Shown here in pieces: positions 31,669 to 40,662 of a stretch of 47,697 nt of DNA. Numbering within the stretch: position 1 is the first letter of the stretch; every line of letters starts with the position of its first letter. The stretch lies in the NCBI GenBank assembly GCA_913776195.1, contig CAJYMH010000001.1, positions 1 to 47,697 on the forward strand, in the 5' to 3' direction. The notes below the pieces were generated by a model. The model saw nothing but the letters and a program-made list of their open reading frames with translations, had not been told where the DNA came from and searched no databases. Both the position numbers and the translations under genes were made by a program. This DNA is from an uncultured Caulobacter sp. (GTDB lineage: Bacteria > Pseudomonadota > Alphaproteobacteria > Caulobacterales > Caulobacteraceae).

Positions 31669-32193
31669 CTAATCCAGCGCCCCGATATACGGCAGGCCGC
31701 GCATGACGCCCTGGTTATCCATGCCGTAGCCGACGAGGAAGCGCGCGGGAGCCTCCCAGGCGACGAAGTCGGGCTGGATGGCGCGGTCCTTCGGCCAAGG
31801 CTTGCGGGCGAAGACGGCGGAGATCACCTCGCTGGCGCCGGCGTCACGCACCAGGCGCACCGCCTCGCTCAACGACAGGCCGGTATCGAACACGTCGTCC
31901 AGAACGAGCGCCTTGCGGCCCACCAGCGGACGTTGAAGGTCGGCGCGGACCTGACAACGGCCCGAGGACTCCTGGCTGTCGTGGTAGGAGGCCAGCCAAA
32001 GGGCGTCGAACCGCACGTACTTGCCGCGACGGCCCAGGGCGCGGGTCAGATCGGCGGCGAACCAGATTCCGCCGGTCAACAGGCACACCGCGACCGTGTC
32101 TTCGTCCACGCGTGGCGCGATCTGCTCGGCCAGGGCGTCGACGCGGGCGGCGATCTCGGCCTCGGACAGCAGTTCGACGGGCGTGTCAGTCAT
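31669..32193 (-). CDS. Phosphoribosyltransferase (hypoxanthine-type)
   Basis: 174 residues. Salvages purine bases with PRPP. RKALVLDDVFDTGLSLSEAVRLV is the PRPP-binding loop (VLDD.FDTG), with CLLTGGIWFAADLTRALG as the earlier conserved loop and RFLVGYGMDNQGVMRGLPYIGAL as the usual HPRT ending. ATG 32193 is chosen by family start; a longer frame is a shadow of the upstream gene. Its start overlaps the end of the DUF3426 gene by 8 bases. Confidence 0.88.
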   Translation of the reverse strand: MTDTPVELLSEAEIAARVDALAEQIAPRVDEDTVAVCLLTGGIWFAADLTRALGRRGKYVRFDALWLASYHDSQESSGRCQVRADLQRPLVGRKALVLDDVFDTGLSLSEAVRLVRDAGASEVISAVFARKPWPKDRAIQPDFVAWEAPARFLVGYGMDNQGVMRGLPYIGALD

Positions 32194-33028
32194 GAGAGGC
32201 CTTCTGGGCGTGAGCTTCGGGCGCATCGGGCGCCTCGGTCTTGGAGCCGCGCAGGGCCGGCGTCCCGGGATGGCGTTCGGAGGACGGCACCGGCGCATGC
32301 ATGGCGGCAGCCCCGTCCAGATCGAAACGGATTTCGAGGTCGCGCGCCGTGGATGGCGGGTCGAGAAGGACGACGGTGAAATGCCGGGTTTGCCCCGCCG
32401 GAATGACGGCGTCTGGGGCTGAGGCCAGCTTGCCGGCCACGCGCTTGCCCTGTGGATTGAACAGCGCCACCTGCAACGGCGGCGTATTGACGGCCTCCGC
32501 GCGGATATTGCGGATGACACCGCTGACGGTGACGGCGGCGTGGCCGTCCTCCATCGAAGGTCGAGCCTTCAGGTCCTCGATGACCAGGCCGACATTGTTC
32601 ACCGGCATGCCGAGCATGGCGTAGAGACCGGCGGTGCGCGGCACGGCATGAACCACACCGGCCCGGAAAACCACCGCCAGCACCATCGCAAGGATCATCA
32701 GGCCGCCCGTGACCGCCCAGACGATGCCCACGGCCGCCACCCGGCGGGCCTTGCGTCGCGGATCGGGGCGCGTCGGGAAAGCCGTCGGCGCATCGTCGCC
32801 GGAGCCGCTGCTGATCTCATTGAGCTCGGCTTCAATATCGTCGTCGGTCGCCGACTCGACATCGGCGAAGACGGAGGTTTCCGACTCTTCGGTGGCCGGA
32901 GCCGGTTGATCGTTGAAGGCGGTCCACTTGTTTCCGCACTTGGCGCAACGGACGGCGCGACCCTCTGCCCCGACCTTGTCGTCGGGCACCAAATAGCGGC
33001 TGGCGCACTTGGGGCAGGTCAGTATCAT
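32186..33028 (-). CDS. MJ0042 zinc-ribbon / DUF3426 membrane protein
   Basis: 280 residues. The N-terminus MILTCPKCASRYLVPDDKVG then VRCAKCGNKWTAF is the MJ0042 zinc ribbon (C5, C8, C28, C31). An acidic linker, one transmembrane helix (about 95-118) and a DUF3426-like beta domain (about 140-250; HAAVTVSGVIRNI, LFNPQGKRV) follow. The architecture is common in alphaproteobacteria beside ftsEX, and its role is not established. Divergent from ftsE with 56 bases between. Confidence 0.85.
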   Translation of the reverse strand: MILTCPKCASRYLVPDDKVGAEGRAVRCAKCGNKWTAFNDQPAPATEESETSVFADVESATDDDIEAELNEISSGSGDDAPTAFPTRPDPRRKARRVAAVGIVWAVTGGLMILAMVLAVVFRAGVVHAVPRTAGLYAMLGMPVNNVGLVIEDLKARPSMEDGHAAVTVSGVIRNIRAEAVNTPPLQVALFNPQGKRVAGKLASAPDAVIPAGQTRHFTVVLLDPPSTARDLEIRFDLDGAAAMHAPVPSSERHPGTPALRGSKTEAPDAPEAHAQKASHD

Positions 33029-33084
33029 GGCCGCAGAATCGGACGCTCCCGCTCGTCCCAACGAGGTCGCCGATTTCGGTCTCC

Positions 33085-33834
33085 ATGTCCAGAAAACCGT
33101 TTGTGCAATCTGAGTATTCCGGCCTGGCCGCCACGCCAGACGTAGTGCGTTTCGAAGGCGTAGCGATGCGTTATGGCCGCGCGCCAGAGACGCTGAAGGA
33201 CATCGCCTTCGCCCTGCCGGCCGGCTCCTTCCACTTCCTCACCGGCCCTTCCGGCGCGGGTAAAAGCAGCCTGCTGAAGCTGATCTACCTGGCCCATCGC
33301 GCGTCGCGCGGGCGGGTGGAGCTGTTCGGGCGCGACGTATCGACTGTCCGCGCCGCCGATCAGCCGATGATGCGCCGGCGCATTGGGGTGGTGTTCCAGG
33401 AGTTTCGCATGCTCGAGCACTTATCGGTGTTCGACAATGTCGCCCTCCCCCTCCGTATTGCGGGCCGCAAGCCGGACAGCTACCGCAACGATATCGCCGA
33501 GCTTCTGGCCTGGGTCGGGCTGGAGAACCGCATGCACGCCCTGCCCGCCACCCTGTCGGGCGGGGAAAAGCAGCGCCTGGGCATCGCCCGCGCGGTCGTG
33601 AACCGCCCCGATCTGCTGCTGGCGGACGAGCCCACGGGCAATGTCGATCATGAGATGGCCCTGCGGATCCTGCGCCTGTTCGTCGAGCTGAATCGCATGG
33701 GCACCACGGTTCTGATCGCCAGCCACGACGACGATCTGGTGGCTCACGCCCGCAAGTCCGTCCTGCGGTTGGAGCGCGGCCGCCTGCTGGCGCCGCCCAG
33801 CGCCTCCGTCGCCCATCGCGGAGGCGAGCTGTGA
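33085..33834 (+). CDS. ftsE: Cell division ATP-binding protein FtsE
   Basis: 249 residues. ABC ATPase with Walker A GPSGAGKS (54-61), Q-loop FQEFRML, signature LSGGEKQR (157-164), Walker B LLLADEP (177-183) and the His switch ASHDDDL. Partners with FtsX to regulate peptidoglycan hydrolases at the septum. A 20-residue N-terminal extension precedes the usual FtsE start. The gene ends in a GTGA overlap with ftsX. Confidence 0.94.
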   Translation: MSRKPFVQSEYSGLAATPDVVRFEGVAMRYGRAPETLKDIAFALPAGSFHFLTGPSGAGKSSLLKLIYLAHRASRGRVELFGRDVSTVRAADQPMMRRRIGVVFQEFRMLEHLSVFDNVALPLRIAGRKPDSYRNDIAELLAWVGLENRMHALPATLSGGEKQRLGIARAVVNRPDLLLADEPTGNVDHEMALRILRLFVELNRMGTTVLIASHDDDLVAHARKSVLRLERGRLLAPPSASVAHRGGEL

Positions 33835-34727
33835 GCGACAGCTTCGACATCCGCCGCTGGCGTCCCGGCCCGCTGCTGCCCAAGCGCGACGAGCGGGACT
33901 TCGCCCTGACCTTCGTCGTCGCGGTCCTGTGCCTGCTGGCCTGCCTGACCGCCCTGACCGCCATCGCCGCCGACCGCGGGGCGCGCGGCTGGTCGCGACA
34001 GCTGACCGGTTCCGCCACCATCGTCGTCCGGCCCAAGGGCGCGGAATCGCCGGACGCCGCCGCCGCTCGGGCAGCCGAAACCCTGGCCGGACTGAAGGGC
34101 GTCACCGAAGCCCGCGCCCTGGCGAAGGACGAGGCGGAAGAGCTGCTGGAGCCGTGGATCGGCCGCGAGGCGCTGCTCGAGGACCTGCCCGTCCCCCGCC
34201 TAGTCGTCGTCGAGCTCGACCAGGCGACACCCGCGACAGCGCAGTCGCTGGATTCCGCCCTTCAAGCCGCCGGCCTGGACGCCAGCGTCGATGACCACAG
34301 CCGCTGGATCGGCGACATCGAACGCTCGGCCGCCCTTATCCGCTGGGCCGCCATCGGCGTGTTCGTGCTGATCGCCGCCGCCGCCGCGGCGACCATCGCC
34401 TTCGCCACCCGCGCCGGACTGGCGGCGCGGCGGGACGTGATCGAGGTTCTGCACCTGTCCGGGGCCAAGGCCCCTTTCATCGCCCGGCTGTTCCAAGCAC
34501 GGTTCGCTCGCATGGCGGCGGTGGCGGGCTTGTTCGGCGCGGCGGGCGCGGCCATGATCGGCGCCGGACTAAGGCTCGCCGGAGGGGGCGCGGGCCTGGC
34601 GCCTGTGCTGCCGCTCGTCTGGAGCGACCTGGCCTGGCTCCTGCCGTGCCCCGCCATCGCAGCCCTCACCGCGGCCTTGGCCGCGCGCGGGGTCGCGATC
34701 CGGCTGACCGGCGAACTGGCAGGGTGA
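33831..34727 (+). CDS. ftsX: Cell division protein FtsX
   Basis: 298 residues, GTG start. Permease partner of FtsE: cytosolic N-terminus, first transmembrane helix about 25-45, an extracytoplasmic domain about 50-160 (SATIVVRPKG, EARALAKDEAEELLEPWIG), then three helices in the second half with VIEVLHLSGAKAPFIARLFQARF, the FtsX core motif. Fits the bacterial type with a periplasmic loop that contacts amidase activators. Confidence 0.92.
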   Translation: MSDSFDIRRWRPGPLLPKRDERDFALTFVVAVLCLLACLTALTAIAADRGARGWSRQLTGSATIVVRPKGAESPDAAAARAAETLAGLKGVTEARALAKDEAEELLEPWIGREALLEDLPVPRLVVVELDQATPATAQSLDSALQAAGLDASVDDHSRWIGDIERSAALIRWAAIGVFVLIAAAAAATIAFATRAGLAARRDVIEVLHLSGAKAPFIARLFQARFARMAAVAGLFGAAGAAMIGAGLRLAGGGAGLAPVLPLVWSDLAWLLPCPAIAALTAALAARGVAIRLTGELAG

Positions 34728-34737
34728 TCGACAAGAT

Positions 34738-35340
34738 ATGAAGACTATCGCGGCTCTCCTCATCGCCCTGATGATCTGGGGCGTGGGCCTGCTCACCTTC
34801 GTGGCGCGGATCGACATGTCGACTCCGGCCCAGATCCCGCCGACCTCGGAAGGCATCGTCGTGTTGACTGGCGCGTCCAACGCCCGGCTGGAGGAAGGCA
34901 TCCGCCTGCTCGAAGACGGCAAGGGCGACCGCCTGCTGGTCAGCGGCGTCAATCGGGAGGCCACCCGCGCCGACATTCAGGATGTCACCGGCGCCACCAA
35001 GGGACTGTATGACTGCTGCGTGGACCTCGGCTTCACCGCCGCAGACACCATCGGCAATGGTCGCGAGACGGCCGAGTGGGCTCGCAACTTGGGCTACAAG
35101 AGCGTGATCGTGGTCACCGCCGACTATCACATGCCTCGCGCCATGATCGAACTTCGCTCGGCCATGCCTGAGGCCGAGTTCCACCCCTATCCCATCAAGA
35201 CCGACGCCGTGGATGCTCGCGGGTGGTGGAAGACCGCCAGCGGCGCCAAGCGGATCACGTTCGAGTACTGCAAATATCTGGCGATCCTGGGGCGTGAGGC
35301 GTTCCTCAAGCTCGGACCGGACCAGGAACGCCAGGGCTAG
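34738..35340 (+). CDS. YdcF/SanA-like DUF218 membrane protein
   Basis: 200 residues. One N-terminal transmembrane helix (about 3-24) and a DUF218 domain: IVVLTGASNARLEEGIRLLEDGKGDRLLVSG, then NGRETAEWARNLGYKSVIVVTADYHMPRAMIELR (the 'T..YH..RA' motif). Family members act in envelope integrity and possibly lipid or peptidoglycan metabolism. Follows ftsX by 10 bases and precedes the acyltransferase, so it belongs to an envelope operon. Confidence 0.86.
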   Translation: MKTIAALLIALMIWGVGLLTFVARIDMSTPAQIPPTSEGIVVLTGASNARLEEGIRLLEDGKGDRLLVSGVNREATRADIQDVTGATKGLYDCCVDLGFTAADTIGNGRETAEWARNLGYKSVIVVTADYHMPRAMIELRSAMPEAEFHPYPIKTDAVDARGWWKTASGAKRITFEYCKYLAILGREAFLKLGPDQERQG

Positions 35341-35351
35341 GAGCCAGAGCT

Positions 35352-36065
35352 TTGATTTTGCTGCGCTCGCTGTTCTTCATCGCCGTCTTCTATCTGATGT
35401 CGGCGCTGACCTGCCTAGTCATGGTCCCGCTGCTGCCCATGCCGCGTCGGTTCGTGGCGCGCGCCCTGCGCATATGGGGCGGCGCGGTCACTTGGCTGCT
35501 GCAGATGATCTGCGGGCTGCGGGTCGAGGTTCGCGGCCTGGAGCATCGACCGACGGGCCCTGCCCTGATCGCGGCCAAGCATCAGGGGATGTTCGACATC
35601 TTCGGCCAGTTGCCCGTTCTGCCGGACGCTTGCTTCATCCTGAAGAAGGAATTGATGCTGATCCCCTTCTTTGGTTGGTATTGCGCCAAGGACCGGATGA
35701 TCGTCGTCGATCGCGACGGGCACTCCGCGGCTCTGAAGAAGCTGGTGCGTGATGCGCGCAACCGCATGAAGGAAGACCGCCAGCTGGTCATCTTCCCCGA
35801 AGGCACCCGCTCTGCGCCGGGCGAGCCCACCGAGTACAAGCCAGGCGTCGCCGCGCTCTATCGCGAATTGAACCTGCCCTGCAGCCTGCTGGCCCTCAAC
35901 ACCGGCGTTCACTGGCCGCGCAAGGGCTTCAAGATTTATCCGGGGACCATCGTGTTCGAGTACCTGCCGCCGATCCCGGCCGGGCTTAAGCGGGCGGAGT
36001 TCATGCGCGAAATGCAGACGCGGATCGATACCGCCTCAAACGCGCTGCTGGCGGAAGGCGTCTAG
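35352..36065 (+). CDS. plsC: 1-acyl-glycerol-3-phosphate acyltransferase (PlsC)
   Basis: 237 residues, TTG start. Converts lysophosphatidate to phosphatidate. Acyltransferase motif I is KHQGMFDIF (H followed by four residues and D, with Lys at the usual Asn position), then KKELMLIPFFGWY and motif III VIFPEGTRSAPGE; the late CSLLALNTGVHWPRKG is motif IV. N-terminal membrane segment. Convergent with the ChaC gene; both stops share CTAG at 36062-36065. Confidence 0.92.
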   Translation: MILLRSLFFIAVFYLMSALTCLVMVPLLPMPRRFVARALRIWGGAVTWLLQMICGLRVEVRGLEHRPTGPALIAAKHQGMFDIFGQLPVLPDACFILKKELMLIPFFGWYCAKDRMIVVDRDGHSAALKKLVRDARNRMKEDRQLVIFPEGTRSAPGEPTEYKPGVAALYRELNLPCSLLALNTGVHWPRKGFKIYPGTIVFEYLPPIPAGLKRAEFMREMQTRIDTASNALLAEGV

Positions 36066-36619
36066 GCCGCCTCCCGCGCCTCGACCATGGCCAGCAGGGT
36101 TTCCATGCCCTGGTCGCGAACACCTTCGTCGCGCAGATGGACGACCAGATCGCGCAGATAGTCGATGTTGCGGCCCGAGAGCCCCTTGGCTCCGGCGATC
36201 AGGTCGGCCTGCTGTTCGTCCGTCAGAGCTCCCGCCCATTGCGGATGCCCCTTGTCCGACAGGAAGACCAGCACCGGTTCCTTGAAGCCGCCGTTGATGC
36301 GCGCCTCCCGCCAGGCCTCCACATAGGTCTCGGTTGGCTGCTCCCGCTCCCGCAGATAGGCGTAGGATTCAGGCCACTTCGCGGCGGCCACCCGATAGGC
36401 CACGCCCCGCACCGCGCCCCCGGGCGCGAGGCCGAGGACTAGACCTGGACGCTCATAAGTGCCCCTGTGGTGTACCGAATAGATACAAAAGGCACGCCGT
36501 CGGCCATGGAGCACAGCCGTTTTGCGTTCTAGATACTGGAACCCGGGCCGCCACATCAGCGATCCATAACCGAACACCCAGCGGTCGCCGCTCGAAGCGG
36601 CCGCTACGTCATCGCCCAA
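36062..36619 (-). CDS. ChaC-type gamma-glutamylcyclotransferase
   Basis: 185 residues. Breaks glutathione (or gamma-glutamyl peptides) to 5-oxoproline. The motif WVFGYGSLMWRPGF is the ChaC substrate loop (YGSL). AFCIYSVHHRGTYERPGLVLGLAPGG, REREQPTETYVEAW (the catalytic Glu region) and the ending GRNIDYLRDLVVHLRDEGV complete the family. TTG at 36619 lies six bases from GGGAG; the TTG at 36625 abuts it, so 36619 is preferred. Stop shared with plsC. Confidence 0.9.
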   Translation of the reverse strand: MGDDVAAASSGDRWVFGYGSLMWRPGFQYLERKTAVLHGRRRAFCIYSVHHRGTYERPGLVLGLAPGGAVRGVAYRVAAAKWPESYAYLREREQPTETYVEAWREARINGGFKEPVLVFLSDKGHPQWAGALTDEQQADLIAGAKGLSGRNIDYLRDLVVHLRDEGVRDQGMETLLAMVEAREAA

Positions 36620-36650
36620 TTTCAACTCCCGATGCTCGGCGCCCTTTAAA

Positions 36651-37604
36651 ATGACCCTGCCCGATCCGATCCCGCCTCGTAAACCCCGTCGACTTCTGCT
36701 GATCGCGCCCTATGTGGTTCTGCTGGTCGCCATAGCCGTCTGGTCGGTCGTTTGGATCTGGCTGCGCGGAGAGACCGAACGGCGCGTGGACGCCGAAACG
36801 ACACGCCTGCGATCCGTCGGCTACGACGTCGCCTGGGCGAACCGGAAGATTAGCGGCTACCCCTTTCGCCTGAATGTGGAGTTCGACAACCTGCGCATCA
36901 CCGAACCGTCCGGTTGGGGACTCTCCGCCCCGATCCTCAAGGGCGAGGCGGAAGTGTTCAATCTACGTCACTGGGTGGGAACCGCGCCGCAAGGCGCCAT
37001 GCTCACCCGGCCGCTGGGCGGCTCGGTGACGGTCACCGGCGAAGCGCTGCGCGCCAGCATCGCGGGCCCTCAGGGCGCTCCGCCGCGAATCTCGGTCGAG
37101 GGGGTGGGCCTGACCTTCTCGCCTGGAGCCGGCGCGGAGGACTATCCGATCCGTTCCGCCAGCCGCCTGGAGATTCATCTGCGCCCCGGCCCTGACGATC
37201 AGGCCGCCTTCATGTTCAAGGTCGAAGGCGCCCTGGTGCATTTCGACGATCAGGTCCTGGACAAGGTCGCCCGCGACGAGCCGGCGACCCTGCTGGCCGA
37301 CGTGGTGATCAGCAAGTTCAGCGCCCTGAACGGCCACGGCTGGCGCGAAGCTGTGAAACGCTGGGCCGGCGCGGGCGGTCAGGTGACCGTGCGCCGGGCC
37401 GAGATCAGCACCAAGGACGGTGGCCTGAACAGCCAGAAGGGCGTTCTGGGCGTGGGCCCAGACGGCCGGATGGTCGGCCGCATCGACGCTGCGCTCGGCG
37501 CCCAAGGGGCCACAGGCGGCCTGATCGGCTCCACCTTCAAGTTCGAGAATGGCGAGACCCGGCTGTCGGGCCAGACCATGGGTCGGTCGCCGCGCATCTA
37601 CTAA
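36651..37604 (+). CDS. DUF2125 exported/membrane-anchored protein
   Basis: 317 residues. N-terminal membrane anchor (about 14-38: LLLIAPYVVLLVAIAVWSVVW) then a beta-rich DUF2125 domain: SVGYDVAWANRKISGYPFRLNVEFDNLRIT, GLSAPILKGEAEVFNLRHWV and the closing GGLIGSTFKFENGETRLSG. The family is widespread in alphaproteobacteria and is thought to be periplasmic; role unknown. Divergent from chaC with 31 bases between. Confidence 0.85.
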   Translation: MTLPDPIPPRKPRRLLLIAPYVVLLVAIAVWSVVWIWLRGETERRVDAETTRLRSVGYDVAWANRKISGYPFRLNVEFDNLRITEPSGWGLSAPILKGEAEVFNLRHWVGTAPQGAMLTRPLGGSVTVTGEALRASIAGPQGAPPRISVEGVGLTFSPGAGAEDYPIRSASRLEIHLRPGPDDQAAFMFKVEGALVHFDDQVLDKVARDEPATLLADVVISKFSALNGHGWREAVKRWAGAGGQVTVRRAEISTKDGGLNSQKGVLGVGPDGRMVGRIDAALGAQGATGGLIGSTFKFENGETRLSGQTMGRSPRIY

Positions 37605-37705
37605 TAGCTCGCCGAGCGCCCGGCGCAATATCCTTGCGCTGAAGAGTGCGGTTGCACCTCGCTGCGCAAAGTCTATGTTCCGCACCTCGATTTTCGGGGA
37701 TGAAA

Positions 37706-38506
37706 ATGGACAACGCGCCTAGCGACGCGCCCTCGCTCGAAGAGGTTCGATGGCGGCTCGACGCCATCGACGCCGAACTGCTCAAACTCATCGATGAGCG
37801 GGCCGACCTCGCGCGCGCCGTAGCGGCCGCCAAGGCGGCTGCGGGCGAAGCTGATCGCTTCGGGCTGCGGCCCGACCGCGAGGCGCAGATCGTCCGAAAC
37901 CTGCTGTCAAAGCCTCGCGTCGCCGCAAGCAACAGCCTGGTTCTGCGCATCTGGCGCGAGATCATGGCCGAAAGCCTGTCACGCCAGGGTCCCTTCCACC
38001 TTTCCGTCTTCGGCGGACGAGAGCCCGCCCGGACGGTCGAACTGGCCCGTCTTCGCTTCGGCGCCGCGCCGCGCCTGACTCAGGCGGCCAACGCCGAGGA
38101 GGCCATCGCCGCGGCCCGCACGCCCGGCGGGGTCGCCGTCCTGGCGCTGAATTCCGAAACCCCATGGTGGGGCAGACTGCTGGTCGAGCCGAAGATCAAG
38201 GTGTTCGCCGCCCTGCCCTGCCTCTCGTCCTGGGGGCCCATGGGCGCCTTGGCGGCGGCCGAGGTGAATGTTGTGCCCACTGGCGGCGACGAGACCTTCT
38301 GGGTCACCGACGCGCCGGGCTCGGCCAAGGCGGTAGCCGACAAGCTGGCCCAGGACGGCGTGGCGGCTGAACTGGTCGCCGACGCCGGCGGACTGAAGCT
38401 GTTCGCCCTGTCCGGCTTCTACCAGCCGCAGGATGATCGCCTGGCCCGGGCGCCCGGCGGGCTGACGGGCGTAATCGGGGCTGCGCCGCTGTCCTTCGAC
38501 GTGTAG
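37706..38506 (+). CDS. Chorismate mutase with extra C-terminal domain
   Basis: 266 residues. Residues about 10-95 are an AroQ-type chorismate mutase: EEVRWRLDAIDAELLKLIDERADLARAVAAAK and RPDREAQIVRNLL, then LRIWREIMAESL, the three helices with the active-site Arg and Lys. The C-terminal ~165 residues (FHLSVFGGREPARTVELARLRFGAAPRLTQAANAEEAI...) look like a degenerate prephenate-dehydratase-like domain without its TRF motif. SD GGGGA supports ATG 37706. Head of the aromatic amino acid group with hisC and tyrA. Confidence 0.85.
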   Translation: MDNAPSDAPSLEEVRWRLDAIDAELLKLIDERADLARAVAAAKAAAGEADRFGLRPDREAQIVRNLLSKPRVAASNSLVLRIWREIMAESLSRQGPFHLSVFGGREPARTVELARLRFGAAPRLTQAANAEEAIAAARTPGGVAVLALNSETPWWGRLLVEPKIKVFAALPCLSSWGPMGALAAAEVNVVPTGGDETFWVTDAPGSAKAVADKLAQDGVAAELVADAGGLKLFALSGFYQPQDDRLARAPGGLTGVIGAAPLSFDV

Positions 38507-38517
38507 TAAGCCGGGCC

Positions 38518-39633
38518 ATGACAGACCGATCCGCCGCCGACCGCCCGATCCCCAAGCCGGGCATACTGGAGATCGCCGCCTATGTGGGCGGCAAGTCCAA
38601 GGTCGAGGGCGTCGCCCATCCGGTGAAGCTGTCCTCCAACGAGAATGTCCTGGGCTGCAGCCCGGCTGCGCGGGCGGCCTATGTCGCGGCCGCCGACCGC
38701 CTGCACATCTATCCCGACAGTCGGGCCGAGGGCCTGCGCGCCGCAATCGCGGGCAAGTATGGTCTAGAGCCGGAACGCCTGATCTTCGGTGACGGCTCGG
38801 ACGAGCTGTTCACCCTGCTGTGCCAGACCTATCTGGAGCCGGGCGACAACGCCGTGATGGGCGAACACGGTTTCGCCGCCTATCCCATCGCCATCCGCGC
38901 GGCCCAGGCTGAGGTCCGCATGGCCCGCGAGCCGAACCACCGCATGGACGTGGACGCGGTGCTGGAGCTGGTCGACGAGCGCACCCGCATCGTCTTCGTA
39001 GCCAATCCGGGCAACCCCACCGGCACCTGGGTTTCCGGCGAGGAGGTCCGCCGCCTGCACGCCGCCCTGCCGGCCAGCGTGGTTCTGGTTCTGGACGAAG
39101 CCTATTCCGAGTTCGGCCGCTCGCCCGATTTCGAGTGCGGTCACGAACTGGCGCGGACCTCGCGCAACATCATCGTCACTCACACCTTCTCCAAGCTGCA
39201 CGGCCTGGCGGCGCTGCGCGTGGGGTGGGGCTATGCGACGGCGGAGATGGTCGATGCGATGGACCGCATCCGCCCGCCCTTCAATACGTCGATCCCCGCT
39301 CAGGAAGCGGCTATCGCGGCCTTGGCCGACGACGACTTCCAGACGCGCTCTATCGAACATGTGGAACAGTGGCGCGGCTGGCTGACCCAGCAGTTGGGCG
39401 GGATCGGGCTGGAGGTTGGCCCTTCCGCCACCAACTTCATCCTCATCAAATTCCCGACCACGCCCGGACGCACCGCCAAGGAGGCGGACGCCTTCCTGTC
39501 GTCGAAGGGCTACATCCTGCGCAACGTCGCCAACTATGGCCTGACCGATTGCCTGCGCCTGACCATCGGGCTTGAAGAGCATAACCGCGCGGTGGCCGAA
39601 CTGCTAACGCGGTTCATGGGCGCGGATCAATGA
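38518..39633 (+). CDS. hisC: Histidinol-phosphate/aromatic aminotransferase (HisC family)
   Basis: 371 residues. Fold-type I PLP aminotransferase. VKLSSNENVLGCSPAA, YPDSRAEGLRAAIAGKYGL, FVANPGNPTGTWVS, LVLDEAYSEF and the PLP lysine in THTFSKLHGLAALRVGWGY. Sitting between chorismate mutase and tyrA rather than among his genes, it probably transaminates prephenate or phenylpyruvate/4-hydroxyphenylpyruvate as well as or instead of imidazole-acetol phosphate. ATGA overlap with tyrA. Confidence 0.92.
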   Translation: MTDRSAADRPIPKPGILEIAAYVGGKSKVEGVAHPVKLSSNENVLGCSPAARAAYVAAADRLHIYPDSRAEGLRAAIAGKYGLEPERLIFGDGSDELFTLLCQTYLEPGDNAVMGEHGFAAYPIAIRAAQAEVRMAREPNHRMDVDAVLELVDERTRIVFVANPGNPTGTWVSGEEVRRLHAALPASVVLVLDEAYSEFGRSPDFECGHELARTSRNIIVTHTFSKLHGLAALRVGWGYATAEMVDAMDRIRPPFNTSIPAQEAAIAALADDDFQTRSIEHVEQWRGWLTQQLGGIGLEVGPSATNFILIKFPTTPGRTAKEADAFLSSKGYILRNVANYGLTDCLRLTIGLEEHNRAVAELLTRFMGADQ

Positions 39634-40565
39634 ACACCCCGATCCTTTACCCTCGCCTCGCCATCATCGGCTGCGGCCTGATCGGCTCGTCCATCGCCCG
39701 CGCGGCGCGCGAGGCCGGCGTTGTCGGCGAGATCGTCATCGCCGACGCCAGCGAGGCCGCCCGCCAGACCATCGCCGAGCTGAATCTGGCCGAGCAGGTC
39801 ACCGACGACATCCGCCAGGCCGTCGCCGACGCCGATCTGGTGATCTTCGCCACTCCAGTCCTGGCCATCGCCGACGCCGCCGACGCTGCGGCCGGAGCCT
39901 ATAAGGCCGGTTCGACCATCAGCGACGTGGGCTCCGTGAAGGGCGCCGTGGCCGAAGCCTTGCGCGCCCGCACCGACGACAGCGTCTTTGTCGTTCCAGG
40001 CCACCCCATCGCCGGCACCGAGCATTCCGGTCCCGCCGCTGGCTTCGCCGAACTGTTCAAAGGCCGCTGGACCATCCTGACCCCGCAGGAGCGGGATGAT
40101 GCGCCCTATCTGGACGCCGTGGGCAAACTGGCCGCCTTCTGGCGCAGCCTGGGCTCGCAGGTCGAGTTGATGGAGGAGAAGCACCACGATCTGGTGCTGG
40201 CCGTCACCAGCCACCTACCCCACCTAATCGCCTACAACATCGTCGGCACCGCCGCCGACCTGGAGGAGGTCACCGAGAGCGAGGTCATGCGCTATTCGGC
40301 CTCCGGCTTCCGGGACTTCACCCGCATCGCCGCCTCCGATCCGACCATGTGGCGGGACATCTTCCTGACGAATAAAGACGCGGTTCTGGAGATGCTGGGC
40401 CGCTTCACCGAGGACCTTCAGGCCCTGTCCCGCGCCATCCGCTGGGGTGAAGGCGACAAGCTGCACGAACTTTTCACCCGCACCCGCGCCATCCGCCGAG
40501 GAATCATCGACATGGGCCAGGACAGCGCCGAGTCGAACTTCGGTCGGGACCGCGGCAAGCACTGA
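39630..40565 (+). CDS. tyrA: Prephenate/arogenate dehydrogenase
   Basis: 311 residues. Oxidative decarboxylation of prephenate or arogenate towards tyrosine. Rossmann start LAIIGCGLIGSSIARAAREAG (GxGxxG), DVGSVKGAV, and PGHPIAGTEHSGPAAG with the catalytic His. It ends in the helical dimerisation part LVLAVTSHLPHLIAYNIVGTA and RDFTRIAASDPTMWRDIF. Coupled to hisC. Which of prephenate and arogenate is preferred is not readable here. Confidence 0.94.
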   Translation: MNTPILYPRLAIIGCGLIGSSIARAAREAGVVGEIVIADASEAARQTIAELNLAEQVTDDIRQAVADADLVIFATPVLAIADAADAAAGAYKAGSTISDVGSVKGAVAEALRARTDDSVFVVPGHPIAGTEHSGPAAGFAELFKGRWTILTPQERDDAPYLDAVGKLAAFWRSLGSQVELMEEKHHDLVLAVTSHLPHLIAYNIVGTAADLEEVTESEVMRYSASGFRDFTRIAASDPTMWRDIFLTNKDAVLEMLGRFTEDLQALSRAIRWGEGDKLHELFTRTRAIRRGIIDMGQDSAESNFGRDRGKH

Positions 40566-40662
40566 CGCTTCGTCGCGCCCGCCGCGCCGTTCATCGCACC
40601 GTTGTGGCGTTCGTCGCGTCGCCGCCTATCAGCAGGGTTCCGTTCCGCTGAAGGCCGTTCCC

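Noticed and set aside
31669..32520. Longer frame fusing extra N-terminal residues to the phosphoribosyltransferase
   Set aside because: The added part is an out-of-frame reading of the DUF3426 gene; ATG 32193 starts the family sequence.
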